From NCBI RefSeq assembly GCF_017876655.1, contig NZ_JAGIOK010000001.1:434001-498000 (forward strand): a stretch of 64,000 nucleotides of DNA, in the 5' to 3' direction. The stretch is from Microbacterium imperiale. GTDB taxonomy: Bacteria; Actinomycetota; Actinomycetes; Actinomycetales; Microbacteriaceae. Made by a program: the position numbers and the translations under genes. Under the pieces are notes generated by a model, which was not told the origin of the DNA, did no database searches, and saw only the letters and a program-made list of their open reading frames with translations. Below, in pieces: positions 18,069-28,800 of this stretch (the stretch's first letter is position 1; each line of letters begins with the position of its first letter).

Positions 18069-18299
18069 TCAGTCGTCCGCGACATCGACGCGGACACGGG
18101 TGCCGTCGGCCAGCGCGCTGATGAGGGTGCGCAGGGCCTTCGCGGTGCGCCCGCCGCGCCCGATCACCCGTCCCCGGTCGTCGGGGTGCACGCGCACCTC
18201 GAGGACCTCGCCGCGAGGCGACGTGGAGGAACGGATGACGACGTCGTCGGGGTGATCGACGATCCCCTTGACGACGTGCTCGAGCGCGGCGGACAGCAA
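18069..18299 (-). CDS. khpA: KH-domain RNA-binding protein KhpA
   Basis: A 76-aa single KH domain with the RNA-binding GxxG loop in RVIGRGGRTAKALRTL. In other bacteria KhpA pairs with KhpB/Jag and affects cell-size control and sRNA/mRNA binding. The start codon appears to be TTG (18299), with GGAG 7 nt upstream at the end of rpsP; it begins MLSAALEHVVKGIVDHPDD, which fits the family. Confidence 0.9.
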   Translation of the reverse strand: MLSAALEHVVKGIVDHPDDVVIRSSTSPRGEVLEVRVHPDDRGRVIGRGGRTAKALRTLISALADGTRVRVDVADD

Positions 18300-18303
18300 C
18301 GAA

Positions 18304-18726
18304 TTACTCCGCGTCGGTCGCGTCGGCGGCGGGGGCCTCGTCGGCCGGAGCCTCGGCGGGCTCGTCCGCCTTCTTGGCGGCCTGCGGCTTGATGACCGAC
18401 TTCTTCGAGGCGTCGGCGACGAACTCGCTCTTGCCCTCGGCCGTGCGGACGGTCGAGACGGCGTTCTTGTCGCCCTTGAACTTGCCCCAGTCGCCCGTGA
18501 GCTTCAGCAGCGCGGTGACCTGCTCGGTCGGCTGAGCGCCCACCGACAGCCAGTACTGCGCACGCTCGGAGTCGACCTTGATGACCGAGGGCTCCTCGGT
18601 CGGGTGGTACTGACCGATCTCCTCGATCACGCGGCCGTCGCGCTTGGTGCGCGAGTCGGCGACGACGATGCGGTAGTAGGGCGCGCGGATCTTTCCGAGG
18701 CGCTTGAGACGGATCTTGACAGCCAC
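18304..18726 (-). CDS. rpsP: 30S ribosomal protein bS16
   Basis: Small-subunit assembly protein bS16, 140 aa. The conserved core [20 protein letters not shown] through [12 protein letters not shown] and [15 protein letters not shown] fills the first 85 residues. A Lys- then Ala/Glu-rich tail follows, as often in actinobacteria. GTG 18726 with AGGAG 4 nt upstream sets the start. This is the first gene of rpsP-khpA-rimM-trmD and is divergent from the YbdK-like ligase gene. Confidence 0.96.
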   Translation of the reverse strand: MAVKIRLKRLGKIRAPYYRIVVADSRTKRDGRVIEEIGQYHPTEEPSVIKVDSERAQYWLSVGAQPTEQVTALLKLTGDWGKFKGDKNAVSTVRTAEGKSEFVADASKKSVIKPQAAKKADEPAEAPADEAPAADATDAE

Positions 18727-18909
18727 AATTCTCCTGAGTGGTGTGATGTGAAGTGAACGTCGCCTGGAGCGTGGGGTGCACACCCGGCGGGAGCTCTGAG
18801 GGCGGACCTTCCCGCCGGATAGAGGGTCGAGCGGGCGGTCCAACCGTCTATTTTGCCAGATGAACCGAGCTGTCGCGAACCGCGCCGTACCGCGTGTCAG
18901 ACTGTGGCC

Positions 18910-20079
18910 ATGACGGTCCCCTTCGCCACGTCTGCCCGCTCGTCCGTGGGCATCGAGTGGGAGTTGATGCTCGCCGACCGCGAGAGCGGCGATCTGGCCC
19001 CCCGCGCCCCCGAGGTGCTGGCGGCGGTCGAGGAGGCTTCGGCTCTCGAGCGCTACACGATCACCGGTGAACTGCTCACGAACACGATCGAGGTCACGAG
19101 CGGTGTCGGCGACACCGTGGCGGCGGCCGTCGACGACATCGATGACGCCATCCAGCGCGTCCGCGAGTTCGCGGCCCCGCGGGGCCTGGAGATGCTGTGC
19201 GCGGGCAGCCACCCGTTCGCGCGCTGGTACGAGCAGCAGATCACCGACAAGACGCGCTATCACAAGCTCATCGAGCGCACGCAGTGGTGGGGTCGCAACA
19301 TGATGATCTGGGGCATCCACATCCACGTCGGTGTCGAGGACGTCAACAAGGTGTTCCCGCTCATCAACGCCCTCTCGCTCTACCTCCCCCACCTGCAGGC
19401 GCTGTCGGCGTCGAGCCCGTTCTGGGCCGGCGATCGCACGGGATACGCCTCGAACCGCGCGCTCGTGTTCCAGCAGCTCCCGACGGCGGGCCTGCCGTGG
19501 AGCTTCACCGAATGGCGCGACTTCGAGAACTACCTCGACGGCATGGTCCGCACCGGCGTCATGGAGGACGCCTCCGAGGTCCGCTGGGACATCCGACCCG
19601 CGCCGAAGTGGGGCACGATCGAGATCCGCGCCTGCGACGGGATGTCGACCCTGCCGGAGCTCGCCGCGGTCGCCTCTCTCGTGCAGGTGCTCACCGAGCA
19701 CCTGTCGCGGCAGCTCGACGAGGGCCGCACTCTGCCGGTCATCCCGCCGTGGTTCGTGCGCGAGAACAAGTGGCGAGCCGCACGCTACGGGCTCGACGCC
19801 CGCCTCATCGTCGACGCCGACGGGACCCAGCGCCCCGTCACGGAGCACCTGCGCGAGACGATGGAGATGCTCGAGCCGATCGCCGTCGAACTGCACTGCG
19901 CGCGCGAGTTCCGCGGTCTGCGGACGATCCTCGACCAGGGCGCGAGCTACCTGCGGCAGACGCGTGTCGCCGACGCCGCGGACGGAGATCTGCGCGAGGT
20001 CGTGCAGCATCTCATCCGCGAGTTCCGCGACGGCCCCACCCTGCGCGAGCACCTCGCCCAGCCCGACACCGGGCGCTGA
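18910..20079 (+). CDS. YbdK-type carboxylate-amine ligase (glutamate-cysteine ligase family 2)
   Basis: A 389-aa ATP-dependent carboxylate-amine ligase of the GCS2 group. The N-terminal [12 protein letters not shown] metal/nucleotide motif, [13 protein letters not shown], and [20 protein letters not shown] are all conserved. Weak gamma-glutamylcysteine synthetase activity is known for E. coli YbdK, but the real substrate in actinobacteria is not settled. The start could also be GTG 18904 or further up. ATG 18910 begins [14 protein letters not shown]. It is convergent with ffh, 20 bp between stops. Confidence 0.88.
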   Translation: MTVPFATSARSSVGIEWELMLADRESGDLAPRAPEVLAAVEEASALERYTITGELLTNTIEVTSGVGDTVAAAVDDIDDAIQRVREFAAPRGLEMLCAGSHPFARWYEQQITDKTRYHKLIERTQWWGRNMMIWGIHIHVGVEDVNKVFPLINALSLYLPHLQALSASSPFWAGDRTGYASNRALVFQQLPTAGLPWSFTEWRDFENYLDGMVRTGVMEDASEVRWDIRPAPKWGTIEIRACDGMSTLPELAAVASLVQVLTEHLSRQLDEGRTLPVIPPWFVRENKWRAARYGLDARLIVDADGTQRPVTEHLRETMEMLEPIAVELHCAREFRGLRTILDQGASYLRQTRVADAADGDLREVVQHLIREFRDGPTLREHLAQPDTGR

Positions 20080-20099
20080 GCGAGAGCCCGCCGGCGGGA

Positions 20100-21647
20100 T
20101 CAGCGCTTGCCGAAGAGCTTCTGGATCTCGGCGAGGTCGGCCTCGCTCGGCTGGGCCTGAGCACCGCCGAGCCCGAAGCCGGAGCCCGTCGGGGCGGCGG
20201 TCGCGATCCCCGCGTTCTCCGCGGCACGCTTGGCCGGGTTGCCCGAGCGCGAACCGCCCTTGCTCTTCGCCTGCTTGCCGCGCTTGCTCGAGGCGCCCGG
20301 CTTGCCGCCCACCGGCCCCATGCCGGGGATGTTGGGCACACCGCCGCGCGCGACGGTCTTCATCATCTTCGCCGCCTGGTCGAAGCGCTGGACGAGCTGG
20401 TTCACGTCGGTCACGGTCATGCCCGATCCGCGCGCGATGCGCAGGCGCCGCGACCCGTTGAGGACCTTCGGGTTGCGTCGCTCCGCCGGCGTCATCGAGC
20501 GGATGATCGCCTCGGTGCGGTCGATCTCACGCTCGTCGAACTGCTCGAGCTGCTGCTTCATCTGCCCCATGCCCGGCAGCATGCCGAGCATCTTCTTCAT
20601 CGAGCCCATCTTCTTCATCTGCTGAAGCTGGTCGAGGAAGTCTTCGAGCGTGAACTGCTCCTTCGCGAGCTTCTCGGCGACCGCGAGGGCCTCCTCCTCG
20701 TCGAAGGCCTGCTGCGCCTGCTCGATGAGGGTGAGGATGTCGCCGAGGTCGAGGATGCGGCTCGCCATGCGGTCGGGGTAGAAGGGCTCGAGGTCCTCGA
20801 GACCCTCACCCGTGGAGGCGAAGATGATCGGGCGCTGGGTGACCGAGGCGACCGAGAGCGCGGCACCGCCGCGGGCGTCACCGTCGAGCTTCGACAGGAC
20901 GACGCCGGTGAAGTCGACGCCCTCCTGGAATGCCTTGGCCGTGTTGACGGCATCCTGTCCGACCATCGCATCGATGACGAACAGGACCTCGTCGGGATCG
21001 GTCGCCTTGCGGATGTCGGCGGCCTGCTTCATCAGCTCGGCGTCGACGCCGAGACGTCCGGCGGTGTCGATGATGACGATGTCGTGCTGCTGACGACGCG
21101 CGTACGCGACGCCGTCGCGCGCGACCCGCACCGGGTCGCCGACGCCGTTGCCCGGCTCGGGAGCGAACACGGCCGCTCCGGCACGCTCGGCCACGACCTG
21201 GAGCTGGTTCACGGCGTTCGGGCGCTGGAGGTCGCACGCGACGAGGATCGGCGTGTGGCCGTCCTTCTCGAGCTGCTTCGCGAGCTTGCCCGCGAACGTC
21301 GTCTTACCCGATCCCTGCAGACCGGCGAGCATGATGACCGTCGGCGGGTTCTTGGCGAACTGCAGGCGCCGCTGCTCGCCACCGAGGATGCCCACGAGCT
21401 CTTCGTTGACGATCTGCACGACCTGCTGCGCGGGGTTGAGCGCGCGGTTCACCTCGTCGCCGAGGGCGCGTTCGCGCACCTTCGCGGTGAACTCCTTGAC
21501 CACCACGAGGGCGACGTCGGCGTCGAGCAGCGCCCGGCGGATCTCGCGAACCGTCTGGTCGACGTCAGCCGCGCTGAGCTTTCCCTTGGTGCGGAGATTC
21601 CGGAAGGTCTCGGTAAGACGGTCGGAGAGCGTGCCGAAAGTTGCCAT
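20100..21647 (-). CDS. ffh: signal recognition particle protein Ffh
   Basis: SRP54-type GTPase that binds signal sequences and 4.5S RNA and docks with FtsY. It has 515 aa: N domain (1-90), G domain with P-loop [25 protein letters not shown] and [14 protein letters not shown], and a Met-rich M domain with the RNA-binding [15 protein letters not shown]. The C-terminal tail is Gly/Lys rich. Its partner ftsY is 3.4 kb away on the same strand. The 4.5S RNA gene is not in this window. Confidence 0.97.
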   Translation of the reverse strand: MATFGTLSDRLTETFRNLRTKGKLSAADVDQTVREIRRALLDADVALVVVKEFTAKVRERALGDEVNRALNPAQQVVQIVNEELVGILGGEQRRLQFAKNPPTVIMLAGLQGSGKTTFAGKLAKQLEKDGHTPILVACDLQRPNAVNQLQVVAERAGAAVFAPEPGNGVGDPVRVARDGVAYARRQQHDIVIIDTAGRLGVDAELMKQAADIRKATDPDEVLFVIDAMVGQDAVNTAKAFQEGVDFTGVVLSKLDGDARGGAALSVASVTQRPIIFASTGEGLEDLEPFYPDRMASRILDLGDILTLIEQAQQAFDEEEALAVAEKLAKEQFTLEDFLDQLQQMKKMGSMKKMLGMLPGMGQMKQQLEQFDEREIDRTEAIIRSMTPAERRNPKVLNGSRRLRIARGSGMTVTDVNQLVQRFDQAAKMMKTVARGGVPNIPGMGPVGGKPGASSKRGKQAKSKGGSRSGNPAKRAAENAGIATAAPTGSGFGLGGAQAQPSEADLAEIQKLFGKR

Positions 21648-21694
21648 GATCCCTCGATTCTATGCGAGGGGCCGCAGGCGTCAGCGCCGGGATG

Positions 21695-22261
21695 TCAGGC
21701 GTCGCGCGCGATCCGCGCCGCCCGGGACACCGTCGAGGCGAGCTCGGAGCGCCCGGCACCGTCCCGGGCCCACGCCGCGACGGCGGCCAGCACGGCGCCA
21801 CCCCAGGCTGCGGCTCGGACATCTGCCTCGAGCCGGTCCGCACCGCCCCGGACCAGAGCGCCCGACACGGCGCGGGCGATGCGCGAGCTGCGCATCGCCG
21901 CCTCGCGCGCCAGTTCGTCGGCGACGCCCATCGCGACATCGTTCACGATCGCGAGCGCGAGGGCGTCGGGAGCGAAGCCGCGCGCCAACTCGGCGATGGC
22001 TGCGTCCACCGCCGCCGAGCCGGCAGCGCCGTCGAGCTCGCGCTCGAGGAGCCCGATGCGCTCGTCGAGCCCCGACCAGAGCACCGCCGATTTCGACGCG
22101 AAGTAGTTGAAGAAGCTCGACCGGCTGACACCCGCTCGGGTGGTGATGTCGGCGACGGTCGTGGCGTCGTAGCCGCGCTCGAGGAAGAGCTCGCACGCCG
22201 CTTCGGCGAGCGTCTCGCGCGACGACACGCGGGGGCGGCCGGCTCGACTCTCGGAGGTCAC
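21695..22261 (-). CDS. TetR family transcriptional regulator
   Basis: A 188-aa one-component repressor. The N-terminal TetR helix-turn-helix ([20 protein letters not shown], residues 35-55) is followed by an all-helical ligand domain with no recognisable subfamily. The start is GTG 22261. It is divergent from lipB-lipA, and the 57-bp gap holds a 13-bp perfect palindrome, so autoregulation and possibly control of lipoate genes are plausible. Confidence 0.88.
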   Translation of the reverse strand: MTSESRAGRPRVSSRETLAEAACELFLERGYDATTVADITTRAGVSRSSFFNYFASKSAVLWSGLDERIGLLERELDGAAGSAAVDAAIAELARGFAPDALALAIVNDVAMGVADELAREAAMRSSRIARAVSGALVRGGADRLEADVRAAAWGGAVLAAVAAWARDGAGRSELASTVSRAARIARDA

Positions 22262-22288
22262 CGTGACAGCCTAGGCGTAGCGTATTGT

Positions 22289-22301
22289 TGGACGCCGTCC
22301 A
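22289..22301. promoter_or_regulatory. candidate TetR operator
   Basis: TGGACGCCGTCCA, a perfect palindrome around a central C, lies in the 57-bp gap between the divergent TetR and lipB starts. TATTGT-like sequence on the left and AGATAT on the right may be promoter parts. The position suits repression of both genes. Confidence 0.5.
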
Positions 22302-22318
22302 GATATGGAGGAGGCACC

Positions 22319-22957
22319 GTGCTCGATGTGCGGACCGTGGGCCTGAGCCCCGACTACATCCCCTACCGCGAAGGCTGGGATCTGCAGCGGCGCGTGCACG
22401 ACGACGTCGTGGCGGGCGCTCCCGACACCTTGCTGCTGCTCGAGCACGACGCCGTCTTCACGGCCGGCGCACGGACGGCCCCGCACGAGCGCCCCGCCGA
22501 CGGCACGCCCGTCGTCGACGTGGACCGGGGCGGCAAGATCACCTGGCACGGACCGGGTCAGCTCGTCGGGTATCCGATCGTCCGCCTCCCGGAGCCGGTG
22601 GATGTCGTCCAGCACGTCCGTCGCCTCGAGGCTCTCCTCATCGCCGCGCTCGCCGATCTCGGCGTCGCCGGGCACCAGGTGCCCGGTCGCAGCGGCGTGT
22701 GGGTGAGCGCGGGCGACAATGATGCGAAGATCGCCGCGATCGGCGTGCGGGTGCAGCGGGGCGTCACGATGCACGGCTTCGCCCTGAACTGCAGCAACGA
22801 CCTCGCACCGTTCGCGCAGATCATCCCCTGCGGCATCCCGGACGCCGGCGTCACGACGGTCTCGGAGGTCCTCGGCCGCAGGCTGACACCCCACGACGCG
22901 GTCGGAGCTGTGCGGCGGCACTTCGCCGCAGACTTCGCGACGGCGGTCGCCGCATGA
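22319..22957 (+). CDS. lipB: octanoyl-ACP:protein N-octanoyltransferase
   Basis: Transfers octanoate from ACP to lipoyl domains, the first step of lipoate synthesis. It has 212 aa. The catalytic pair is K137 (AKIAAIGVR) and C171 (IIPCGI). [17 protein letters not shown] and [11 protein letters not shown] are conserved. GTG 22319 is preceded by GGAGGAGG. It overlaps lipA by 4 bp (ATGA). Confidence 0.95.
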   Translation: MLDVRTVGLSPDYIPYREGWDLQRRVHDDVVAGAPDTLLLLEHDAVFTAGARTAPHERPADGTPVVDVDRGGKITWHGPGQLVGYPIVRLPEPVDVVQHVRRLEALLIAALADLGVAGHQVPGRSGVWVSAGDNDAKIAAIGVRVQRGVTMHGFALNCSNDLAPFAQIIPCGIPDAGVTTVSEVLGRRLTPHDAVGAVRRHFAADFATAVAA

Positions 22958-23976
22958 GCGGCTGCGCCGCGCCGACGGGCGCACCGGCAGCCGGCGGACC
23001 GGGGGGACGCAAGCTGCTCCGGCTCGAGATCCGCAACGCCCAGACCCCGATCGAGCGCAAGCCCGAGTGGATCAAGACGAAGGCCCGTATGGGTCAGGAG
23101 TACCGCGCCCTGCACGACCTCGTCCGCGATGAGGGGCTGCACACCGTCTGCCAGGAGGCGGGATGCCCGAACATCTACGAGTGCTGGGAGGACCGCGAGG
23201 CGACCTTCCTGATCGGCGGCTCGCAGTGCACGCGCCGGTGCGACTTCTGCCAGATCGACACGGGCAAGCCGGCCGACTACGACACGGACGAGCCGCGCCG
23301 TGTCGCCGAGAGCGTGAACCGGATGCAGCTGCGCTACGCCACCGTCACGGGCGTGGCCCGCGACGATCTGCCCGACGGCGGGGCGTGGCTGCACGCCGAG
23401 ACGGTCCGCCGCATCCACGCCGAGAACCCGACGACCGGTGTCGAGATCCTGGCCACCGACTTCAACGGCGACCCGGCGCAGCTCGACGAGGTGTTCGACT
23501 CGCGGCCGGAGGTGTTCGCCCACAACGTCGAGACCGTGCCGCGCATCTTCAAGCGCATCCGTCCCGCTTTCCGCTACGAGCGCTCGCTCGGCGTCCTCAC
23601 GCGGGCGCGCGCCGCCGGGCTCATCACGAAGTCCAACCTCATCCTCGGTATGGGTGAGACCCCGGACGAGGTCGTGCAGGCGCTGCAGGACCTTCACGAC
23701 GCGGGCACCGACATCGTGACCATCACGCAGTATCTGCGGCCCACCCCGCGGCACCTGCCGGTGGACCGGTGGGTCAAGCCCGACGAGTTCGTCGCCTTCC
23801 GCGAAGAAGCCGAACGCATCGGGTTCCTCGGCGTGCTGGCGGGTCCGCTCGTGCGGTCGTCCTACCGCGCCGGCCGGCTGTGGGCGCAGTCGATGACGGC
23901 GAAGGGGCGGACGATTCCGGACCACCTGGCCCACCTGTCGGAGTCGGGTGCGGCGGGGTTCGCTCAGGCCGTCTGA
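22954..23976 (+). CDS. lipA: lipoyl synthase
   Basis: Radical-SAM enzyme that inserts two sulfurs into octanoyl chains on lipoyl domains. It has 340 aa. The auxiliary cluster cysteines are C66, C71 and C77 ([12 protein letters not shown]); the SAM cluster is C92-x3-C96-x2-C99 (CTRRCDFC). The C-terminal [10 protein letters not shown] supplies the Ser ligand of the auxiliary cluster. It is coupled to lipB and forms a two-gene operon. Confidence 0.96.
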   Translation: MSGCAAPTGAPAAGGPGGRKLLRLEIRNAQTPIERKPEWIKTKARMGQEYRALHDLVRDEGLHTVCQEAGCPNIYECWEDREATFLIGGSQCTRRCDFCQIDTGKPADYDTDEPRRVAESVNRMQLRYATVTGVARDDLPDGGAWLHAETVRRIHAENPTTGVEILATDFNGDPAQLDEVFDSRPEVFAHNVETVPRIFKRIRPAFRYERSLGVLTRARAAGLITKSNLILGMGETPDEVVQALQDLHDAGTDIVTITQYLRPTPRHLPVDRWVKPDEFVAFREEAERIGFLGVLAGPLVRSSYRAGRLWAQSMTAKGRTIPDHLAHLSESGAAGFAQAV

Positions 23977-23991
23977 GGCGCGGCTGCGACC

Positions 23992-24435
23992 TCAGGCGGC
24001 GGTCGGGTCGGGCGGCCAGACGTAGGGCAGATCGTCGGGCACGTCGCCGAACCGCGGCCGGTAGAACTCCGGATCCTTCCGCACCAGGTTCGAGCGGTGC
24101 GACAGGTGCAGCGCCTCGTCGCCGAGCCACGGCGGCAGGTCGAGGTCGGCCTGCGCGACCCCGTCCACCTCGGGGGCGAAGGCCACCAGCTGCGGGCGGA
24201 CGGTATCGGGGTGCCCCGCGGCGATCCAGGCGTCCGTCATCGCCAGGCCGTAGGAGACGAGAGCCGGCAGGTACCCGCGCCACATCTTCGCGGCGGGGTG
24301 GTGGCGCCAGCCGTAGCCCGGAACGGTGTTCGCGCGGAGCAGTTGCAGAGTCTCGACACGCTGCTTGCCCAGCCGCGGGGAGTCCAGCGCGGCGGCGGAG
24401 TCGGCGAACGACGCGTACGGGAGGAAGGTCTGCAC
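23992..24435 (-). CDS. MSMEG_6728-type conserved protein
   Basis: A 147-aa protein that matches a family of actinobacterial conserved proteins resembling pyrimidine-dimer DNA glycosylases: MQTFLPYASFADSAAALDSP, LGKQRVETLQLLR and HLSHRSNLVRKDPEFY are family blocks. A DNA-repair or nucleic-acid role is only inferred from that resemblance. It is convergent with lipA, 15 bp apart, and 2 bp after the DUF2004-type gene, suggesting a two-gene unit. Confidence 0.75.
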   Translation of the reverse strand: MQTFLPYASFADSAAALDSPRLGKQRVETLQLLRANTVPGYGWRHHPAAKMWRGYLPALVSYGLAMTDAWIAAGHPDTVRPQLVAFAPEVDGVAQADLDLPPWLGDEALHLSHRSNLVRKDPEFYRPRFGDVPDDLPYVWPPDPTAA

Positions 24436-24437
24436 GA

Positions 24438-24938
24438 TCAGTCGGCGCTGGTGACCGACTGGATGCTGCCGTCGCTCGTGAGGTTGACCAGGAGCACCTC
24501 GTCGGTCGAATCGGGGTCGAGTGCGTACTCCAGCACCGCGAAGGGGTCTGTGCCCCCGTGCTCGTCGGCGAGGATCGTCATGCTGATGAGCTGCAGCGAC
24601 CGGATGACGTCCATGTGGGTGTCGCCCGAGACGTCGACCAGGAACGACTCGATGTCCTCTCCCAGCTCCTCCTGCTGCTGCAGGATAAACTCCGTCACCT
24701 CGCTGGTGCGATCACTGATCTCGGACACCATCGCGTTGCGCGCGGAGAGGTCGATCGTCTCGATCGCCGAGATCATCGCGGCTGCGACGTCGAGCGCAGC
24801 CGGCGACACGTCGTCCTGGTCGGGCGCCGTGAGGTCGACGGTCACCGTCTGGTCGCCGATCTCGACCTGATCCGACCAGAAGATCGATCCGTCCGGACCG
24901 GACTCGAGGAGTCCGAAGTAGTCGTGCTCGATCGCCAT
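24438..24938 (-). CDS. DUF2004-type conserved protein
   Basis: A 166-aa strongly acidic soluble protein beginning MAIEHDYFGLLES. It has a beta-rich N-terminal part (IFWSDQVEIGDQTVTVDLT) and helical middle, as in DUF2004-like proteins of the Microbacteriaceae. Function unknown. It is upstream of, and nearly abuts, the MSMEG_6728-type gene. Confidence 0.7.
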   Translation of the reverse strand: MAIEHDYFGLLESGPDGSIFWSDQVEIGDQTVTVDLTAPDQDDVSPAALDVAAAMISAIETIDLSARNAMVSEISDRTSEVTEFILQQQEELGEDIESFLVDVSGDTHMDVIRSLQLISMTILADEHGGTDPFAVLEYALDPDSTDEVLLVNLTSDGSIQSVTSAD

Positions 24939-24998
24939 GTGTTTATGAAACCAGCCGTGAGGGTGCGGGGGAAGTGGTGACGCGGCGCGGCGCGGGAG

Positions 24999-25871
24999 TC
25001 AGTCGACCAGCGCCGACGCGAAGACGTGGGGGGTGAAACCGGTGAGGTCGCCGATCCCCTCTCCCTGCCCGAGGAGTTTGACGGGGATGCCGGTGCGCTC
25101 CTGCACCGCGAGCACGAAGCCGCCCCGTGCGGAGCCGTCGAGCTTCGTGATCACAAGCCCCGTGACGCCGGCGTGCTGCAGGAACGCCTCGGCCTGCATG
25201 ACCCCGTTCTGACCGGTGGTGGCGTCGAGGACCAGCAGCACTTCGCTGATGGGCGCCTGCTTCTCGATGACGCGGCGGATCTTCGTCAGCTCGTCCATCA
25301 GGCCGCCCTTGGTGTGCAGCCGCCCGGCGGTGTCGACGAGCACGATCTCGGTGCCGGTGCGCTTGGCGTAGTCGATCGTCTGGAAGGCGACGGAAGCCGG
25401 ATCCTGACCCTCCTGCTGCGGGCGCACGATGTGCGCGCCGCCGCGTTCTGCCCACGTCGCGAGCTGATCGACGGCGGCCGCGCGGAAGGTGTCGGCGGCG
25501 CCGACGACGACCGAGCGGCCGTAGCGCTGCAAGAACTTCGCGAACTTGCCGATCGTCGTGGTCTTGCCTACGCCGTTGACACCGACGACGAGGACGACGG
25601 CGGGACGCTCGGTCAGACGCAGCGTCGAGTCGAACGCCGCGAAGCGCTCCTCGAGCGATTCCTTGAGCATCCGTTGCAGGTCGCGCGGATCGGTCGTGCG
25701 GTAGCGCTCGACCTTGCCGCGCAGCTCGTCGACGAGGCGCTCGGTGATGTCGGGACCGAAGTCCGCCGTCAGCAGGGCGGTCTCGAGGTCGTCCCACGTG
25801 TTCTCGTCGATGGTCGGCTTGACGAAGAGCCCGCGGAGGGCACGCGACAGCGACCAGGGATTGTCGGCCAT
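24999..25871 (-). CDS. ftsY: signal recognition particle receptor FtsY
   Basis: SRP receptor GTPase. It has 290 aa: a short N-terminal part without the acidic A domain, an NG domain with VGVNGVGKTTTIGKFA, VDTAGRLHTKGGLMDEL and TKLDGSARGGFVLAV, then the closing GVGDLTGF-like segment. It begins 4 bp after the smc stop on the same strand, the usual smc-ftsY pair. Confidence 0.96.
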   Translation of the reverse strand: MADNPWSLSRALRGLFVKPTIDENTWDDLETALLTADFGPDITERLVDELRGKVERYRTTDPRDLQRMLKESLEERFAAFDSTLRLTERPAVVLVVGVNGVGKTTTIGKFAKFLQRYGRSVVVGAADTFRAAAVDQLATWAERGGAHIVRPQQEGQDPASVAFQTIDYAKRTGTEIVLVDTAGRLHTKGGLMDELTKIRRVIEKQAPISEVLLVLDATTGQNGVMQAEAFLQHAGVTGLVITKLDGSARGGFVLAVQERTGIPVKLLGQGEGIGDLTGFTPHVFASALVD

Positions 25872-25875
25872 GCTC

Positions 25876-28800
25876 TCAGCCTACGGCGCCCGCGCGTTCG
25901 CGCACGCGCTGACCCACGACCGCCGACACGCCGTCCTGCCGCATCGAGACGCCGTAGAGCGCGTCGGCGATCTCCATCGTGCGCTTCTGGTGCGTGATGA
26001 CGATGAGCTGACTGGACGCGCGCAGCTGCTCGAACACGCCGAGCAGGCGCCCGAGGTTCGCGTCGTCGAGCGCCGCCTCCACCTCGTCGAGGATGTAGAA
26101 GGGGCTGGGGCGAGCCTTGAAGATGGCGGTGAGCAGCGCGACGGCCGCGAGCGAGCGCTCGCCGCCCGAGAGCAGCGACAGCCGTTCGATCTTCTTGCCG
26201 ACCGGGCGCACCGAGACCTCGATGCCCGTCGTCAGCGGGTGGTCGGGATCGGTCAGCGAGATGCTGCCGGTTCCGCCCGGGAACAGGATCGGGAAGACCT
26301 CGCCGAAGGCGATCTTGGTGTCCTCGAACGCGGCCAGGAAGATCGTCTGCATCCGCTCGTCGAGCTCGTCGATGATCGTGAGCAGGTCGGCGCGGGTCTG
26401 CGTCAGGTCGGCGAGCTGTTCGGTGAGGAACGCGTGGCGTTGCTCGAGCGCCGAGAACTCCTCGAGTGCCAGCGGGTTCACCCGGCCGAGCTGTGCGAGC
26501 TTGCGCTCCGCCTCTGCCAGGCGCCGGCGCTGCTGCCCGCGTTCGAACGGCGCGGCGTCACCGTCCTCGCCCGGGATGGGCTGATCAGGGCCGTATTCCG
26601 CGATCAGGATGTTCTCCTCGAGACCAAGTTCCGAGGAGACGCGCTCGAGCAGGCTGGTCACGTGCAGCTTCTTCTCGTGCATCTGCATTTCCAGGCCGTG
26701 CACGGACTCCGTCAGGGCCGCCAGACGCGCGCGGGCAGCCTGGTCCCGCTGACGCAGATCGGACAGTTCGGCGGTGATCTCGCTGCGCGACTGCTCGGCA
26801 CGCCCCAGCTCGACGCGGGCCTGCGCGACGGACCGGTCGATCGACTCCATCAGCGGCGGCAGCTGGCTCGCGACGGCATCGGCGACCTCCCGCTGGCGGC
26901 GCCGGATGACGGCGCGTCGGGCGGCTTCGGCGGCGGCGGCCTTCTCGCGCTCGCGCTGACGTTCGAGCTGCGCGACGCGCGCCTCGCCCGCGCGCACGCG
27001 CTCGCGGAGGGTCTCGACATCCAGCCGGGCGCGCATCTCGTGCTCGCGGGCGCGTTCGAGCGCGTCCAGCAGGCCGTCCCGCGCCGAGGCGTCCAGGATC
27101 GGGCGCGGCGCGGCCGTCGCCGCCGCCAGCGCATCGTCGGCCTCCCGAGCCGCCGTCTCAGCGTCGGCGACGGCGGCCGTCGCGGGCGCGAGTCCGGCCT
27201 CGAGCCGGTCGCACTCCGCGACCGCGGCCTCGAACCGGACGGTGGCTCGGTTGAGCTTCTCGGCGTCGGCCGCGAGCGCGGCATCGTGCGCGCGCAGCGT
27301 CTCGAGCGTGGTGCGCGTGCGGGTGCGGGCCTCGTTCCACGCGGCCTGAGCGTCCGACAGCGACTCGCGCAGTGCGTCGACGACGACGGTCAGCTCCGAC
27401 AGTCGGTCGGCGGCCGCATCCCGCTCGGCCGCGAGCTCGAGACGTGACCGGCCGGCACCGGACCCGGCGCGCAGTGTGCGCCACGAGACGAGCTCGCCCT
27501 GCGTCGTGACGATGACGGCGCGGTCGCGGTCGGCGGGGTCGAGCTGTTCGCGCAGAACGGTGGCAGCCGCGAGGTCGTCGACGATGAGGACGGCAGACAG
27601 CTGGCCCAGCACACCGGGCGGCGCCGCCGTGACGTCGACGGCGCGGACAGCACCGGATGACGACGCGGCGATCGGCTCGCCGGCCGACGCGTCGGCGAGG
27701 ACGATGTCGACCACGCCCAGGTCGTCGGCGCGCGCGATGTCGGCGGCGGCCACCGCGGCCGCGACGTCGTCCACGAGGATGCCTTCGGCCAGCGCACCGA
27801 GCGCAGCCGCCACCGCGGCCTCGTACCCCGGCTCGACCTTGACGGCGTCCGAGACCAGTGAGCGCACTCCCCCGGCGCCTCGGTGCAGCAGGTCGGCGGC
27901 GGCGTTGCGGATCTCGAGGGCGCGCCCGAGCGCTGCCGTCTGAGCGGTCAGCGACTCCGCCTCGCGCTCAGCGGCGTGAAGCCGCTCGCGGATGCCCGAG
28001 ACCTGCGCCTCGGCGTCGGCGGCATCGCGCTGCGCGCGGTCGTACGCCGCGGTGTGCTCGGCGGAGCTGGCCTCAGGGCTCGCGTCGGTCTGCACAGCGG
28101 CGAGAGCCTCCTCGGCCTCGGCGCGGCGGGAACGCGCGGCGTCGAGCCCGCGTTGCTGCCGCTCCACGGCGGCACGCAGTGCGTCGAGCCGGGATGCCGC
28201 GGCGTCGGCCCGGCCGCGCAGCTTCGTCAGCCGCATGTCGTGCTCCGACACGAGGGCGCTCTGGGCCGCGATGTCCGAGTCCAGCGCGTCGAGCTCGGCC
28301 CGGGCGCGGATGACGTCCCGCGAGGCAGCGGCGGCGACATCCTGGGCATCGCCGACGCCGGCGGCGATCTCGTCGACCTCCTGGCGCGCCTCGTCGATCG
28401 TTGCCTGACCGACCGTTGCAACCTCGACCGCGAGCTGCCCGTCGTCCTCGAGCAGCGCGCGGCGCTGGGCGGTGAGCGTGTGCAGCCCGCGCACGCGTTC
28501 CTGCACCTGCTCGAGGGCGAACGCCGTGGCCCGCGCTCGATCGACGGCCTCCGATCGCTGCTCGGCCTCGAGCGCGTCGATGCGCTGCTTGACGCCGTCG
28601 AGCTGATCCTGCAGGACCACGCGCTCGGCGTGTCGCTCGTGCTCCGCGCGCGCGTGGTCGGCCAGCTGCGCGCGCAGCGACACGAGGTCGTCGGCGAACA
28701 GGCGCGCTTTGGCATCGCGGACCACCGCCGCGATCGTGGCCGCCTCGCGGGCGACCTCCGCCTGCTTGCCGAGCGGCTTCAGCTGCCGCCGCAGCTCGCC

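Noticed and set aside
19197..22106. Very long plus-strand open frame (969 codons) across ffh
   Set aside because: It runs antisense to ffh and in a shifted frame of the ligase gene. Composition is Arg/Ala/His-rich and no domain is visible; it is a high-GC shadow frame.
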